DNA of 64,000 nucleotides from contig NZ_JABKDD010000002.1 of assembly GCF_013623905.1 (NCBI RefSeq), positions 62,001 through 126,000 of the forward strand, in the 5' to 3' direction. Source of the stretch: Brevibacterium sediminis (lineage in GTDB: Bacteria; Actinomycetota; Actinomycetes; Actinomycetales; Brevibacteriaceae). Shown here one piece after another: positions 9,201 to 17,975 of this stretch. The position numbers were made by a program, and so were the translations under genes. Under the pieces are notes generated by a model that did no database searches, had not been told where the DNA came from, and saw only the letters and a list, made by a program, of their open reading frames with translations. Position 1 is the first letter of the stretch; each line of letters begins with the position of its first letter.

Positions 9201-10574
9201 ATGCTCACTCAGATCATTGCTCTGCTCATATTCGTCGCCCTCTTCGCCATCGGCGCTGTCCGCGGCGTGCAGATCGGCGTGCTCATGCTCGTCGGCGCGG
9301 CCGGAACCGGGCTCCTCTTCACCGATATGGCCATCGACGACATCATCGCCGAGTTCCCCTTGGACATCATGATCCTGCTGGCCGGGGTCACCTATTTCTT
9401 CGCGATCGCGCAGGAGAACGGGACCGTCGACAAAATCATCGACTGGGCCCTCGAACGCGTCGGATCCTCGGCGGTGCTGCTGCCCGCGGTGTTCTTCGTC
9501 ATCACGGGCTGCATTGCGGCCATGGGTGCCCCACTGGCCGGCCTCGTCATGATGCCGGTGGGCATGCAGGTCGCCCGCAAGTACGGCGTCGACTACGCGC
9601 TCATGGGACTGGCGATCTGCTTCGCCATCGGCGCCGGCGGCTTCGCCCCGACCAGCCTCTACGGAATCGTCACGTACTCGACCGCCCACGATGCCGGCAT
9701 CGACCTCTCCCCATTCCTGCTCTTCGGAATCGCCGTGGCCGTCTACCTCGTTATGCTCGTCGTCGCCTACTTCATGTACGGTCGGTCGCTGTTCTCGAAG
9801 ACGACGGTGGCGGCCGCCGAGCATGCTTCGGCCGGGAGCACCCAGTCGAAGATCTCCCGCGGCTCCGCCTCGGCGTCGAGTGTCGCCTTCGGTGAGGATG
9901 ACGAAGACGAAGCGCTCTTCGACTCCTCCACCACCGACGTGGCGGGAGAATCCAAGCCGTTCACCTTCGTACAGATCCTCACCGTGATCTTCATGGTCGG
10001 CCTCATCGGCACCGTGGTCGTGCTCGCGGCCCTCGGTCAGGAACCGGACATCGGCCTGCTCTGCTTCATGTTCGGAGCGATCCTCGCGCTCGTCGACCCG
10101 AAGACGGGCAAGGCCGCGATCCCGAAGATCGACTGGCCGACCGCGCTGCTCGTCGGCGGCATCATCACCTTCGTCGGCGTGCTGCAGAACATGGGAGCCG
10201 TCGACCTGCTCGGCGAAGGCGCCGAGTCGATCGGTTCGCCGCTCATCGCCGCCTTCGTCCTCTGCATCGTCGGCGGCCTGGTCTCGGCCTTCGCATCGAC
10301 GACGGGCATCCTCGCCGCGCTCGTGCCGCTGGCTCTGCCGCTCATCGCCGCGGGTGGGGTTCCCGGCTGGGCACTCATCGCCGCTCTGGGCGTGTGCTCG
10401 GCGGTCGTCGACGTCTCACCGTTCTCGACGCTGGGTGCCACGGTCGTCGCGACCGCCCCGGTCGAGGACAAGCCGCGCCTGACCCGCATCCTCGTGAAGT
10501 TCGGCATGTCGATGGTCGTTATCGGACCGGTCGCGCTCGTCGGCGGCCTCGTCGTGCCCGCCATGATGTTCTGA
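9201..10574 (+). CDS. SLC13/MatC-like dicarboxylate or anion permease
   Basis: Membrane protein of 457 residues with about 11-12 hydrophobic segments. The N-terminal half resembles the MatC_N domain of malonate/dicarboxylate carriers, with DIMILLAGVTYFFAIAQENG and MGAPLAGLVMMPVGMQVARK. The C-terminal half shows the repeated permease pattern ending in VVDVSPFSTLGATVVA. An acidic Ser-rich cytoplasmic loop (about residues 200-255) lies between the halves. It belongs to the ion-transporter superfamily; the substrate is a guess (malonate or other dicarboxylate). It is a single-gene unit ending at a strong hairpin. Confidence 0.75.
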   Translation: MLTQIIALLIFVALFAIGAVRGVQIGVLMLVGAAGTGLLFTDMAIDDIIAEFPLDIMILLAGVTYFFAIAQENGTVDKIIDWALERVGSSAVLLPAVFFVITGCIAAMGAPLAGLVMMPVGMQVARKYGVDYALMGLAICFAIGAGGFAPTSLYGIVTYSTAHDAGIDLSPFLLFGIAVAVYLVMLVVAYFMYGRSLFSKTTVAAAEHASAGSTQSKISRGSASASSVAFGEDDEDEALFDSSTTDVAGESKPFTFVQILTVIFMVGLIGTVVVLAALGQEPDIGLLCFMFGAILALVDPKTGKAAIPKIDWPTALLVGGIITFVGVLQNMGAVDLLGEGAESIGSPLIAAFVLCIVGGLVSAFASTTGILAALVPLALPLIAAGGVPGWALIAALGVCSAVVDVSPFSTLGATVVATAPVEDKPRLTRILVKFGMSMVVIGPVALVGGLVVPAMMF

Positions 10575-10610
10575 GGCTGAGCGCCAGGGCCAGGTTCCAG
10601 GGCCTCCAAG

Positions 10611-10669
10611 AATAGGTCAGCATCGGTCACTTTTCTCCAACAGAGAGAAGTGTCCGATGCTGACCTATT
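10611..10669. terminator. Long bidirectional stem-loop
   Basis: Arms of 27 nt (10611-10637 and 10643-10669, starting AATAGGTCAGCATCGG) pair with two mismatches around a CAACA loop. It lies between convergent genes and is followed by TTTT on the plus strand. Confidence 0.8.
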
Positions 10670-10717
10670 TTCCGACTGCAACCCGTTCTTCGGCTGCAAC
10701 CACGCTTCTGCCGCCCC

Positions 10718-11305
10718 TCAGCTCAAGGGCTTGGCCAGCAACACGAATTCCAGGTCATCGACCTTCGGCAGCCCGAAACGTTCGTCGCCGTAGGGGAAGG
10801 GCTCGATTTCGCCGGTGCGCACGTAGCCGCGGCGCTCGTAGTAGGCGATGAGTTCGTCACGCTTATTGATCACGCTCATCCGCATCGACGTCGCACCCCA
10901 ATGTTCGGCCACCCACGCCTCGGCGAGGCCGATGAGCAACGACCCCAGCCCTTTGCCCTGTCCCAGCGGAGAGACTGCGAGCACCCCGAGGTAGGAGGCT
11001 CCGTCTTCGGGCTCTCGCACATAGACGCTGGCCACGGCACGACCCTGATCATCGCGGGCGAGCAGGATCTGGGAGTCCGCCTCGGCGAGCATGTCCTCAG
11101 CCATCGGACCGTCGAGCCGTTGTCCCCCGAGCAGGTCCGCCTCGGTGGTCCACCCCTGTTTCGACCCCTCGCCGCGGTAGGCCGAAGACACGAGCTCGAC
11201 GTAGTCGGGAATGTCGGCGGACGTCAGTTCGGTGACCTCGAATCCGACTGCGCGCAGCTTCTGGCGGTGCGCGTCGACCAGGGTCGCCGAGGGGTGTGCG
11301 GTCAT
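10718..11305 (-). CDS. GNAT-family N-acetyltransferase
   Basis: 195 residues. The acetyl-CoA-binding segment reads LGVLAVSPLGQGKGLGSLLI (motif A, Q/RxxGxG/A as GQGKGLG). It is followed by SMRMSVINKRDELIAYYERRGYVRTGE, typical of the GNAT C-terminal half. The final residues have the LPKVDDLEFVLLAKPL form seen in small-molecule acetyltransferases. The ATG at 11305 is preceded by GGAGTCCCACCT. The substrate is unknown. It is divergent from a small YjdJ-type gene. Confidence 0.82.
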   Translation of the reverse strand: MTAHPSATLVDAHRQKLRAVGFEVTELTSADIPDYVELVSSAYRGEGSKQGWTTEADLLGGQRLDGPMAEDMLAEADSQILLARDDQGRAVASVYVREPEDGASYLGVLAVSPLGQGKGLGSLLIGLAEAWVAEHWGATSMRMSVINKRDELIAYYERRGYVRTGEIEPFPYGDERFGLPKVDDLEFVLLAKPLS

Positions 11306-11464
11306 AGGTGGGACTCCTTCAAGATCGTCCGGTCGGCTGCGTCAGACCAGGCTAGTCGCTTCCTCAGAAACAGAACTATAGTGTCAGTTGTCAGGACAGC
11401 GGCGATCGCCGATCGAACGCCGACGACCATCGCGCAGTGCCGCCGGCACGGACATTCGGGAGGA

Positions 11465-11797
11465 ATGACCATGGACATCGACATCTCGGGAGAGACCTTC
11501 ACCATCACCGAGGATGCTGCGGCCAAACGCTTCACCGTTTCCCACTCCGGAAAGGTCATCGGTCTCGTCGATTACATCGACCGTGAGGCGAGTGCCGATG
11601 ACACCGCCGACGGCCCGGTGCGCATCTTCACCCACACCGAGGTGTCCCCCGAGTGGGGCGGCCGCGGCTTGGCCGCCAAGCTGGTGCGCTATGCACTGGA
11701 GACCAGCGCCGAGGAGGGGCTGAAGTTCCGGACGACGTGCTCCTACGTGCAGAATTTCCTGGTCAAGAACGACGAGTTCGACAAGTTCGTCGCCTGA
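11465..11797 (+). CDS. Small GNAT-like N-acetyltransferase (YjdJ/COG2388 type)
   Basis: About 110 residues, starting at ATG 11465 just after GGGAGGA. The sequence has GKVIGLVDYIDRE, then FTHTEVSPEWGGRGLAAKLV, which is the reduced acetyl-CoA site of the COG2388 family, and ends with FRTTCSYVQNFLVKNDEF, where family members usually read CSYV..F...HPEY. These short proteins lack the first GNAT strands. The human relative is GTLF3B-like. Function in bacteria is unknown. The larger frame reading through this region from 10901 is not the gene, because it overlaps a well-supported gene on the other strand. Confidence 0.85.
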   Translation: MTMDIDISGETFTITEDAAAKRFTVSHSGKVIGLVDYIDREASADDTADGPVRIFTHTEVSPEWGGRGLAAKLVRYALETSAEEGLKFRTTCSYVQNFLVKNDEFDKFVA

Positions 11798-11860
11798 GCG
11801 TCACGCTCGGTCTCGTCAGCTCCCTGCCCGGGGACGTCAACTCGCACCCCAGAGTCGTCA

Positions 11861-12433
11861 TTACGCAGTGACCGGGCCTGCTTCGCTTAATTTCGCGGGC
11901 GTCAGCGGTTCGCCGCTGGCGCCTTCTTCTGCATTGCCCACGATGTTCGCGCTCTCGACGATCTCCTGTTGACGGTCGTGTCCGGAGACGAAGCGCAGGA
12001 CGAAGATCGCCCAGGCGGTGACTGCCACGATGACCGCGGCGACGAGTGACCACAGCAGTCCTGGGTCACTGACTGCCAGCTGTGGGATCTCTCGTCCGGG
12101 GACTGCAGCGGCAAAGATGCCTGCGATCAGTGCACCCAGATAGGAGCCGACCATCATTCCGATGTGGCGGCGGACATTGCCACGGCGGATCGCGATGACG
12201 CCGAGCGTGGTGGAGATGAAGGTCCAGATCGCCAGGGCGTGGAAGAGCGTGAAGGAACCGGTGAGCGAGTAGATGAACATTCCGCTGGTGCACACGAAGT
12301 ACATGAGAATGACCCAGGACCGTCCGATGAAACGGTGCTTGCGGTCCTTGGTGCGGCGGATGATCTGGATAGGTCCCAGCAGGACGACACCCGTGGCGGC
12401 GATGGCATGGATGGCGATGAAGAGTGAGAACAT
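11861..12433 (-). CDS. DUF2306-type four-helix membrane protein
   Basis: 190 residues with four hydrophobic segments and the pattern HAIAATGVVLLGPIQIIRR, HRFIGRSWVILMYFV and VRRHIGMMVGSYLGALIAGI. Conserved histidines in helices and the RRHIGMM motif match the DUF2306 family, which has been suggested to bind haem or another cofactor. The protein ends in a hydrophilic tail. It is divergent from a MerR-type regulator gene, and the shared upstream region contains two inverted repeats, so it is the likely regulatory target. Confidence 0.78.
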   Translation of the reverse strand: MFSLFIAIHAIAATGVVLLGPIQIIRRTKDRKHRFIGRSWVILMYFVCTSGMFIYSLTGSFTLFHALAIWTFISTTLGVIAIRRGNVRRHIGMMVGSYLGALIAGIFAAAVPGREIPQLAVSDPGLLWSLVAAVIVAVTAWAIFVLRFVSGHDRQQEIVESANIVGNAEEGASGEPLTPAKLSEAGPVTA

Positions 12434-12443
12434 GTCATTAAGA

Positions 12444-12499
12444 TAGTGTCACTAACCAAGTGTGGCAACGTGGATAGTGAACGCCGCTTCCACTATCCA
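12444..12499. promoter_or_regulatory. Paired inverted-repeat operators between DUF2306 and merR-like genes
   Basis: TAGTGTCACTA (12444-12454) is an 11-bp near-palindrome. TGGATAGTG (12471-12479) pairs perfectly with CACTATCCA (12491-12499) over an 11-bp spacer. Both use the half-site TAGTG, so a single dimeric regulator, probably the adjacent MerR protein, is expected to bind both. Confidence 0.7.
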
Positions 12500-12554
12500 T
12501 TCACCGTCGTCGAGGACGAAACCTGCAGAAGCAACCCGCAGAAGGAGGGGCACA

Positions 12555-13256
12555 GTGAAGCTCAGCGCATTGGCAAAGGCCGCCGGCGTCTCGGCTGCGA
12601 GTATCAAGTACTACATCCACGAGGGGCTTCTGCCGCCTGGACAGAAGAAGAATGCGACGACGGCCATCTACGACGAGACGCATCTGCACCGGCTGGCGCT
12701 CATCCGCTGGCTGCGCGAGGAGCTGGCCACTCCAATCGCCGACACCGCTGAACTCACCCGCGCCATTGACGACGAATCGCTGCCGACGATCGAGCTGATG
12801 GGCGTATGCCAGGAGCTCGCCTTGCGCGGGAATTCCGGACTGCCCGCCTCGGCGCAGCGCGCACCGGGTTCCCCGCCGTTCGCCCTGCGGGCCTCCGGAA
12901 CACATCCGACCGCAGTCTGCCCCACCCCTGACCGCTTCGATGATCTGGTCTCCGAGGTGATCGATCGCCTCGGCTGGCCCGATGAGGAATCGGCAGCGAG
13001 GAATGCACTGGCCCGTGTCGTCGCGGTGGTCGATGCGGGGGGATACCCGGTCACCGTCGATTCGATCGTCGCCCAGTGCCGGGCCATTGCCCCTATCGCT
13101 CAGTCTCATGTCCGCCCGATCAGCATCGAGCACAGTCGCGACAGGGTCTGCCTGAGCGTGATCCGCGGCATCACGATGTCCAATCGTCAGCTCATCGCCG
13201 CGAGTGCGCTGGCTCATGCTTCGCTGTCGATGATGTCGCGCGGCCTCGATGACTGA
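12555..13256 (+). CDS. MerR-family transcriptional regulator
   Basis: 233 residues from GTG 12555, which follows GAAGGAGGGG with ideal spacing; the open frame extends upstream but the family homology begins here. The winged helix reads LSALAKAAGVSAASIKYYI then HEGLLPPGQKKNATTAIYD, and HRLALIRWLRE follows, as in MerR proteins. The C-terminal 150 residues are an unrecognised effector-like region with no metal-binding cysteine cluster. It is divergent from the DUF2306 gene and probably controls it and itself. A Pro/Ser-rich stretch at about residues 95-120 may be a linker. Confidence 0.85.
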   Translation: MKLSALAKAAGVSAASIKYYIHEGLLPPGQKKNATTAIYDETHLHRLALIRWLREELATPIADTAELTRAIDDESLPTIELMGVCQELALRGNSGLPASAQRAPGSPPFALRASGTHPTAVCPTPDRFDDLVSEVIDRLGWPDEESAARNALARVVAVVDAGGYPVTVDSIVAQCRAIAPIAQSHVRPISIEHSRDRVCLSVIRGITMSNRQLIAASALAHASLSMMSRGLDD

Positions 13257-13268
13257 CCGCTATCCAGC

Positions 13269-13304
13269 GCCCGGGACCGCCTCACCACTTCGCGGTGACC
13301 GGGC
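13269..13304 (+). terminator. Stem-loop after the merR-like gene
   Basis: GCCCGG (13269-13274) pairs with CCGGGC (13299-13304), and TCACC with GGTGA inside. It lies 12 bp after the stop codon. A second small hairpin, CAGTGC/GCACTG at 13382-13402, lies at the 3' end of the opposing transporter gene. Confidence 0.55.
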
Positions 13305-13408
13305 CACACCCCACACCGCTACGCCCACAACCGCCTCGGCCATACCAATTGCGCTCGGCCTGACGTAACGCACTGGAGCAACAGTGCCGTCAGTCAGCAC
13401 TGAGGTGA

Positions 13409-14734
13409 TCAGGCACTGGCGGTGCGTCGTCCCTTCTTCGCAAGGTAGGCGGCGACGGAGATCGAGACCAGACAGCCCACAGCGAGATAGGCACCGACGA
13501 GGTACCAGCTGCCGTCGCCGACTCCGACGAGGTACGTGGCGATGAACGGAGTGAAGCCGCCGGCCAGCGCGCTGGCCAACTGGTAGCCGACGCCCGCTCC
13601 GCTGTATCGGAACTCGGGGCTGAACATTTCGGCGAACAGCGGCTGCTGGACGCTGACGACCGCGTCGTGGGCGATATTGACCAGCAGCACGGCGAAGATC
13701 ACGATGACAATCGTGCTTCCCGATTCCAGAGCGAAGAAGAACGGGATCGCGCTGAGCAGTCCGACGACCCCGCCGGTGAGATAGACGCGCAGCCGTCCGT
13801 ACCGATCAGAGAGGTAGGCGAAGGCAGGAATCGTGACGATTCCCAGTCCGCCGACGAGCAGCGTAATGTTGAGCATGAACTGCCGGTCGAGACCGAGTTC
13901 GTCCGTCGCATACGACAGCGCGAAGGTGGTGACGATGTACATAGTCAGAAGCTCGATGAACCGCAGGCCGACGATTTGTGCGATCTGTGCGGGGAATCGC
14001 TTGAAGGCCTCGAGGATCGGCAGTTTGGGAACTTTGTCCTCGTCCGCGTTCTTCACTCGCTCCACATATTCTTCGGATTCGGCGACACCGGAACGGATCC
14101 ACAGCCCGACCAGGACGAGGCCGGCGCTGGCGAGGAACGGGATCCGCCATCCCCAAGCCAGGAAGCCTTCGGAGGTCAGTCCGCCGCTGAGGATGGCGAC
14201 GAGTCCGGTGGCCAGCAGCAAGCCGAACGAATAGCCGACCTGAACCCCGCTGGAGTAGAAGGCGCGCAGCTTCGGCGGTGCGCTTTCAACGGCCATGAGC
14301 GCGGCGCCTCCCCATTCTCCGCCGACCGCCACGCCCTGGATGCAGCGCAGCAGGACGAGCAGTGCCGGTGCCAGCCAGCCGATCGCCTGGTAGGTCGGCA
14401 GACAACCGATGAGGGCGGTCGCCACGCCCATGATCGTCATCGTCCAGATGAGCATGGACTTGCGCCCGAGGCGGTCGCCGAAGTGGCCGAAGATGATTCC
14501 GCCGAGCGGGCGGAAGATGAATCCGACGCCGAAGGTCGCGAACGCCGCGAGCGTGCCCGCCCGGTCACTGTAACCGGGGAAGAAGAGCTCGCCGAAGGCC
14601 AGAGCTGCGACGATCCCGTAGAGCAGGAAGTCGTACCATTCGACGACGGCGCCGATGAACGACCCGGCAGCCGCACGGCGTGCACGCCGTCCCACGTCAG
14701 GTTCAGCTCTCACCTGGTCTTCGATATCGGCCAT
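13409..14734 (-). CDS. MHS-family MFS transporter (metabolite:H+ symporter)
   Basis: 441 residues from ATG 14734, with 12 predicted membrane helices. Signature segments are GSFIGAVVEWYDFLLYG in helix 1, RPLGGIIFGHFGDRLGRKSM in the loop 2-3 region and LRCIQGVAVGGEWGGAALM. These are diagnostic of the metabolite:H+ symporter branch (KgtP, ShiA, ProP). The substrate is probably an organic acid, shikimate-like compound or osmolyte, but it cannot be fixed. The open frame continues about 195 codons upstream without family similarity and is not used. It is divergent from an Imm-5-like gene. Confidence 0.88.
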   Translation of the reverse strand: MADIEDQVRAEPDVGRRARRAAAGSFIGAVVEWYDFLLYGIVAALAFGELFFPGYSDRAGTLAAFATFGVGFIFRPLGGIIFGHFGDRLGRKSMLIWTMTIMGVATALIGCLPTYQAIGWLAPALLVLLRCIQGVAVGGEWGGAALMAVESAPPKLRAFYSSGVQVGYSFGLLLATGLVAILSGGLTSEGFLAWGWRIPFLASAGLVLVGLWIRSGVAESEEYVERVKNADEDKVPKLPILEAFKRFPAQIAQIVGLRFIELLTMYIVTTFALSYATDELGLDRQFMLNITLLVGGLGIVTIPAFAYLSDRYGRLRVYLTGGVVGLLSAIPFFFALESGSTIVIVIFAVLLVNIAHDAVVSVQQPLFAEMFSPEFRYSGAGVGYQLASALAGGFTPFIATYLVGVGDGSWYLVGAYLAVGCLVSISVAAYLAKKGRRTASA

Positions 14735-14989
14735 CGGATTCTCCCCTGAACTCGTCTTCGGCCTCCTGCTGGCCGCCCTCGCGTGATCGACGCTGAGCAA
14801 TCTAGCACGGCCGATGACGACTGAGCGGCCCGTGTCCACCAGGGAAAACGCACGTCGCCGGTCAGTCTCCGTCCACGGTTGCCGATGCGCTGGGGTCAGG
14901 CACCGACCGGAGGGGCCACTACAATCGGCAACTGTGAACGCCTGCACGCTTCGCCGCTCGCGACCGCTGTCGATTTTCGGCCGGTTCCC

Positions 14990-15499
14990 GTGATCCTGCC
15001 GGAGGTCCGTGATCCCCGGGTGATCACGATTCGCCGAGGCGGCTCCCTCACCGATTCCGACCACCACTTTCTCGCGCTGTGGGCCGCCGACTGCGCCGAA
15101 CACGTCCTGCCGGTCTTCGAAGCCGTCTGCCCCGAGGATGAACGACCTCGCGAAGCCATTGCCGCCGCCCGGGCGTGGGCAGCCGGTGAAATGCCGATGA
15201 TGGAGGCTCGCGCCCTCGGCGGTCATGCCATGGGTGCGGCACGACCCCTGCGTGGACCCGCCCGATTCGCCGCTTATGCGGCGGGACAGGCAGCCTGCGT
15301 CGGACACGTCGCCGAGCACAACCTCGGTGCAGCGGCCTACGCGATCAAAGCGGCCCGAGGGGCATCGGGGAAGGACCTTGGGGCCGGTCTCGGCGAACGC
15401 GACTGGCAGCGCGACCGGCTGCCGAATGAAGTCCGCGAACTCGTGCTGGAAGATCAGGCACGACGCGATGCGATCTGCTGTTCGGTCTTCAGCGCCTGA
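14990..15499 (+). CDS. Imm-5-like putative immunity protein
   Basis: About 169 residues if started at GTG 14990; an ATG at 14879 would add 37 poorly conserved residues. A -10-like TACAAT at 14920-14925 supports the shorter form. The protein shows HHFLALWAADCAEHVLPVFE, DERPREAIAAARAWAAGEMP, a run of Ala/His-rich helices (ALGGHAMGAARP, YAAGQAACVGHVAEHNLGAAAY) and ERDWQRDRLP. These match the putative immunity protein family Imm-5, which is found beside polymorphic toxins and also alone. No toxin gene is visible nearby. Confidence 0.65.
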   Translation: MILPEVRDPRVITIRRGGSLTDSDHHFLALWAADCAEHVLPVFEAVCPEDERPREAIAAARAWAAGEMPMMEARALGGHAMGAARPLRGPARFAAYAAGQAACVGHVAEHNLGAAAYAIKAARGASGKDLGAGLGERDWQRDRLPNEVRELVLEDQARRDAICCSVFSA

Positions 15500-15577
15500 T
15501 CGCTGGCGGCACCCTCCATGGCAGACAGCACGCTTTCAAACGGGTGCTATCTGTCGTGAACTGGACTGCCAGCGACA
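15500..15577. terminator. Nested inverted repeat between convergent genes
   Basis: CGCTGGC (15501-15507) pairs with GCCAGCG near 15568-15574. Inside, GACAGCAC pairs, with a bulge, to GTGCTATCTGTC. It lies between the convergent Imm-5-like and SepX-like genes. The remaining bases to 15687 hold nothing else recognisable. Confidence 0.5.
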
Positions 15578-15687
15578 AACCCTCGTGGTCACCGCAGCCC
15601 TGGTACGCAGAAGCCCGCCGGAGTGTACGGGCGTCTGCGTCGGCCTCGCGAAATCCTTGCAGACCTCGCTTCAGAGGCTTCGGGGCT

Positions 15688-17859
15688 TCACGCGCGCCGG
15701 CGAGCGAGAACGTCGTTGACTGCGCCGAGGTCGGCGGTCTTCGTCGTCCGGATCGCTTTGCGCCCGTGGCCGAGCGGTCCTTCCTCGCGGGCGGAGTCGC
15801 TAAGTTCGGGACGGTAGCCGAGCTCTTCGGCGAACTGAGCCGCGATATCTTCACGGCTGCGGGCCTCGGTTTCGTACGAGCTGGCATCGGCCGCTGATGC
15901 CGAGGGCACCGGATGCTCGGCTTCAGGTGCGTCGACGTAGCTGGGCACCGGCAGCGGGGTCGGCGACCAGCCGTCGCGCGATTTCAGGCGCTGCATGAAC
16001 GGGTCATCGACCGTGCGTGCCGCCGCATCAAGCGCAACGTGCACATCCGCATCGACTTCCTTTCCACCGGACGCATCTGAGACGGTTTCGGTCTCAGTGA
16101 GGAGGTCGGCTCCGAGCGAGACCGGAGCCTTGGTGAATTCGGTCCGAGCCTTCTCTGCAGACGTCGCCGAGGCGGGGTCGGCATCGTTCTCGCGGTCGAT
16201 GTTGGTACCCGTCGCCTTCGACTCTGCCGTCGACGTTGATTCCGCGGTGGCGACAGTGCCCGACGTCGAGGCGGCCTCCGAGCCGGCGGCCACCTCGGCG
16301 GAAGTCGCGTCACCGTCTGCGGTGGCGTTCTCCTTCACGACCGGGATCGGTCCGGTGAGGAGGACCTGGCGCGTGGTGTGGCCCTCGGCGGCTTCCTTGC
16401 GGATGCGCACGAGCGGGATCTCTCCGGTGTCGGCCTCTTCGCGGGACTTCTTCGCCGCGGCGGAGCGGTTCATCGCAGCGCGAGCCTGCGCGGCCTTCGC
16501 CGCCGCGCTCGTGCCCTGGGCGGCCGCGGCGATCCGGGCAGCGGTACCGCTCGAGGTCGATGCCGGGGCCGTGCGAGGCTGCTGCTTGACCGGAACGGTC
16601 TGCGACTTCGCGCCCGTACGAGCTGCTGTCTGCGATCCAGTTACAGGCTGTGCGCTTGTCGCCGTCTTGGCCGAGGCAGTCGGTCGTGAGGAGGCAGTCT
16701 GTCGTGCCGTGGCAGTCAACGGTTCGGCCGACTTCGGCTCGGCGGCACGCTCGACCTTGGCGGCGTGCTCCGGCTCAGCGGCACGCTTCGGCTGGCCCGC
16801 TGACCGTGACCGTGCGGTCTCCTGCAGACGTCGCAGCTTCTTCTTCGTCTCCCGCTTGCGCAGATTGAGCGTGCGCACGAGGAAGAGAGTGACGACCGCG
16901 AGCCCGAGGAAGACACCCGCCAAGGCGATGTGCACGACCGAGAAGGCCGCGAGCACACTCGACACAAGGATGCCGAGAACCGAGGCGAGGAAGACCAGGG
17001 AGAAGCCCCTGACCATGGTGTTCAGCGACTTCAGTGACTCCCGCAGGGTCGTGGCTTGCTCGGTCATCGCATGTTCCTCATCGGTTCCGATGGTCGGATT
17101 GGAAATCTGTCGGTTCTGTCCATCTGTGCCGGCCATCCCCTCGCCGAGGTGGCCGCCGCGTCCCGTCCGGGACCGGCCTTCACGTGGTCCGCCTCCGTGA
17201 GGAGCTGGACCGGCGCCGGCCGAAGCCATCCGGCTCGTCGACGCCTTGTGCCCCGCGCCGGTCGAGTGCGGCGGATGGGCCTGTGGCGAACGGCCCTGTC
17301 TGTCCGACGGCCCGACGGAGCGGCCGCTGTCGTTGAAGACGGCATGGACCGCGGGGTGGAGCAGTCGCACATTGTCAGTGGCAGCGCCTGCACGAACACC
17401 TGTGTCAGTGCCGACGCCTACGCTGGAAACGACAACACCGCGACCGACGGCCGCATGGTCGGCGGACAGGGAGGAGTAAGTTTCACCGACCGCAACGGGA
17501 AGGACGTTGAGCTGGGCGTGCTCGGCAGCCTCGGTGATGGTGTGTGCTTCGGCGTGACCGTCGATGACGGCGAGCTCGGGAGTGGAGGCCGAGAGACTCA
17601 GCTTCGGGGCCTCGACTTCCTGTGAGACGTCCGGGGTCGGAACCGACGGCACCTTCCGAGGTTTGTCGTGGAAGACCTGGATGCGCTCCGAATGGTCGTG
17701 CCCGGGGATGGCTGTCTCGGCGGAGACGACGGCCGCATTGTCCGGAACCGTGTCGATTTCGACGCGCGAGAGATCCGTCGCGGACTTCCGAATCATTGCG
17801 GGCACAGCAACGGCGAAGACCACGACGATGGCGATGACGACGATGATGCTGGTGTCCAC
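15688..17859 (-). CDS. SepX/GlpR-like cell-division-associated membrane protein
   Basis: 723 residues. An N-terminal membrane helix (VVIAIVVVFAVAVPAMIRKS, residues 5-24) is followed by a long disordered region, then a pair of adjacent helices at about residues 280-330 (GFSLVFLASVLGILVSSVLA and VVHIALAGVFLGLAVVTLFL). A very Ala/Thr/Ser/Glu-rich cytoplasmic tail follows. This topology and the position beside rimJ-like and galU genes match actinobacterial SepX/GlpR, which stabilises FtsZ rings and binds the gephyrin-like Glp. It is about twice the usual length because of low-complexity sequence. No glp/moeA gene is present next to it. An internal start at about residue 265 cannot be excluded. 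Confidence 0.55.
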   Translation of the reverse strand: MDTSIIVVIAIVVVFAVAVPAMIRKSATDLSRVEIDTVPDNAAVVSAETAIPGHDHSERIQVFHDKPRKVPSVPTPDVSQEVEAPKLSLSASTPELAVIDGHAEAHTITEAAEHAQLNVLPVAVGETYSSLSADHAAVGRGVVVSSVGVGTDTGVRAGAATDNVRLLHPAVHAVFNDSGRSVGPSDRQGRSPQAHPPHSTGAGHKASTSRMASAGAGPAPHGGGPREGRSRTGRGGHLGEGMAGTDGQNRQISNPTIGTDEEHAMTEQATTLRESLKSLNTMVRGFSLVFLASVLGILVSSVLAAFSVVHIALAGVFLGLAVVTLFLVRTLNLRKRETKKKLRRLQETARSRSAGQPKRAAEPEHAAKVERAAEPKSAEPLTATARQTASSRPTASAKTATSAQPVTGSQTAARTGAKSQTVPVKQQPRTAPASTSSGTAARIAAAAQGTSAAAKAAQARAAMNRSAAAKKSREEADTGEIPLVRIRKEAAEGHTTRQVLLTGPIPVVKENATADGDATSAEVAAGSEAASTSGTVATAESTSTAESKATGTNIDRENDADPASATSAEKARTEFTKAPVSLGADLLTETETVSDASGGKEVDADVHVALDAAARTVDDPFMQRLKSRDGWSPTPLPVPSYVDAPEAEHPVPSASAADASSYETEARSREDIAAQFAEELGYRPELSDSAREEGPLGHGRKAIRTTKTADLGAVNDVLARRRA

Positions 17860-17975
17860 AATGCCACCCTAAGTTGCAGGCATCAGGGAAGTCGTGAAGA
17901 CGCGAGGTGTGTCGGTCAAACTGGGGCGAAGTTCACCGAATTCCCAGGCGGCGGCTGGACGTCCCCGGTTCGCGC

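Noticed and set aside
15688-17859. Two separate genes in the SepX-like frame (second start near residue 265)
   Set aside because: An N-terminal helix plus a later pair of helices in one chain fits SepX/GlpR topology, and no ribosome site clearly favours an internal start. It remains possible.
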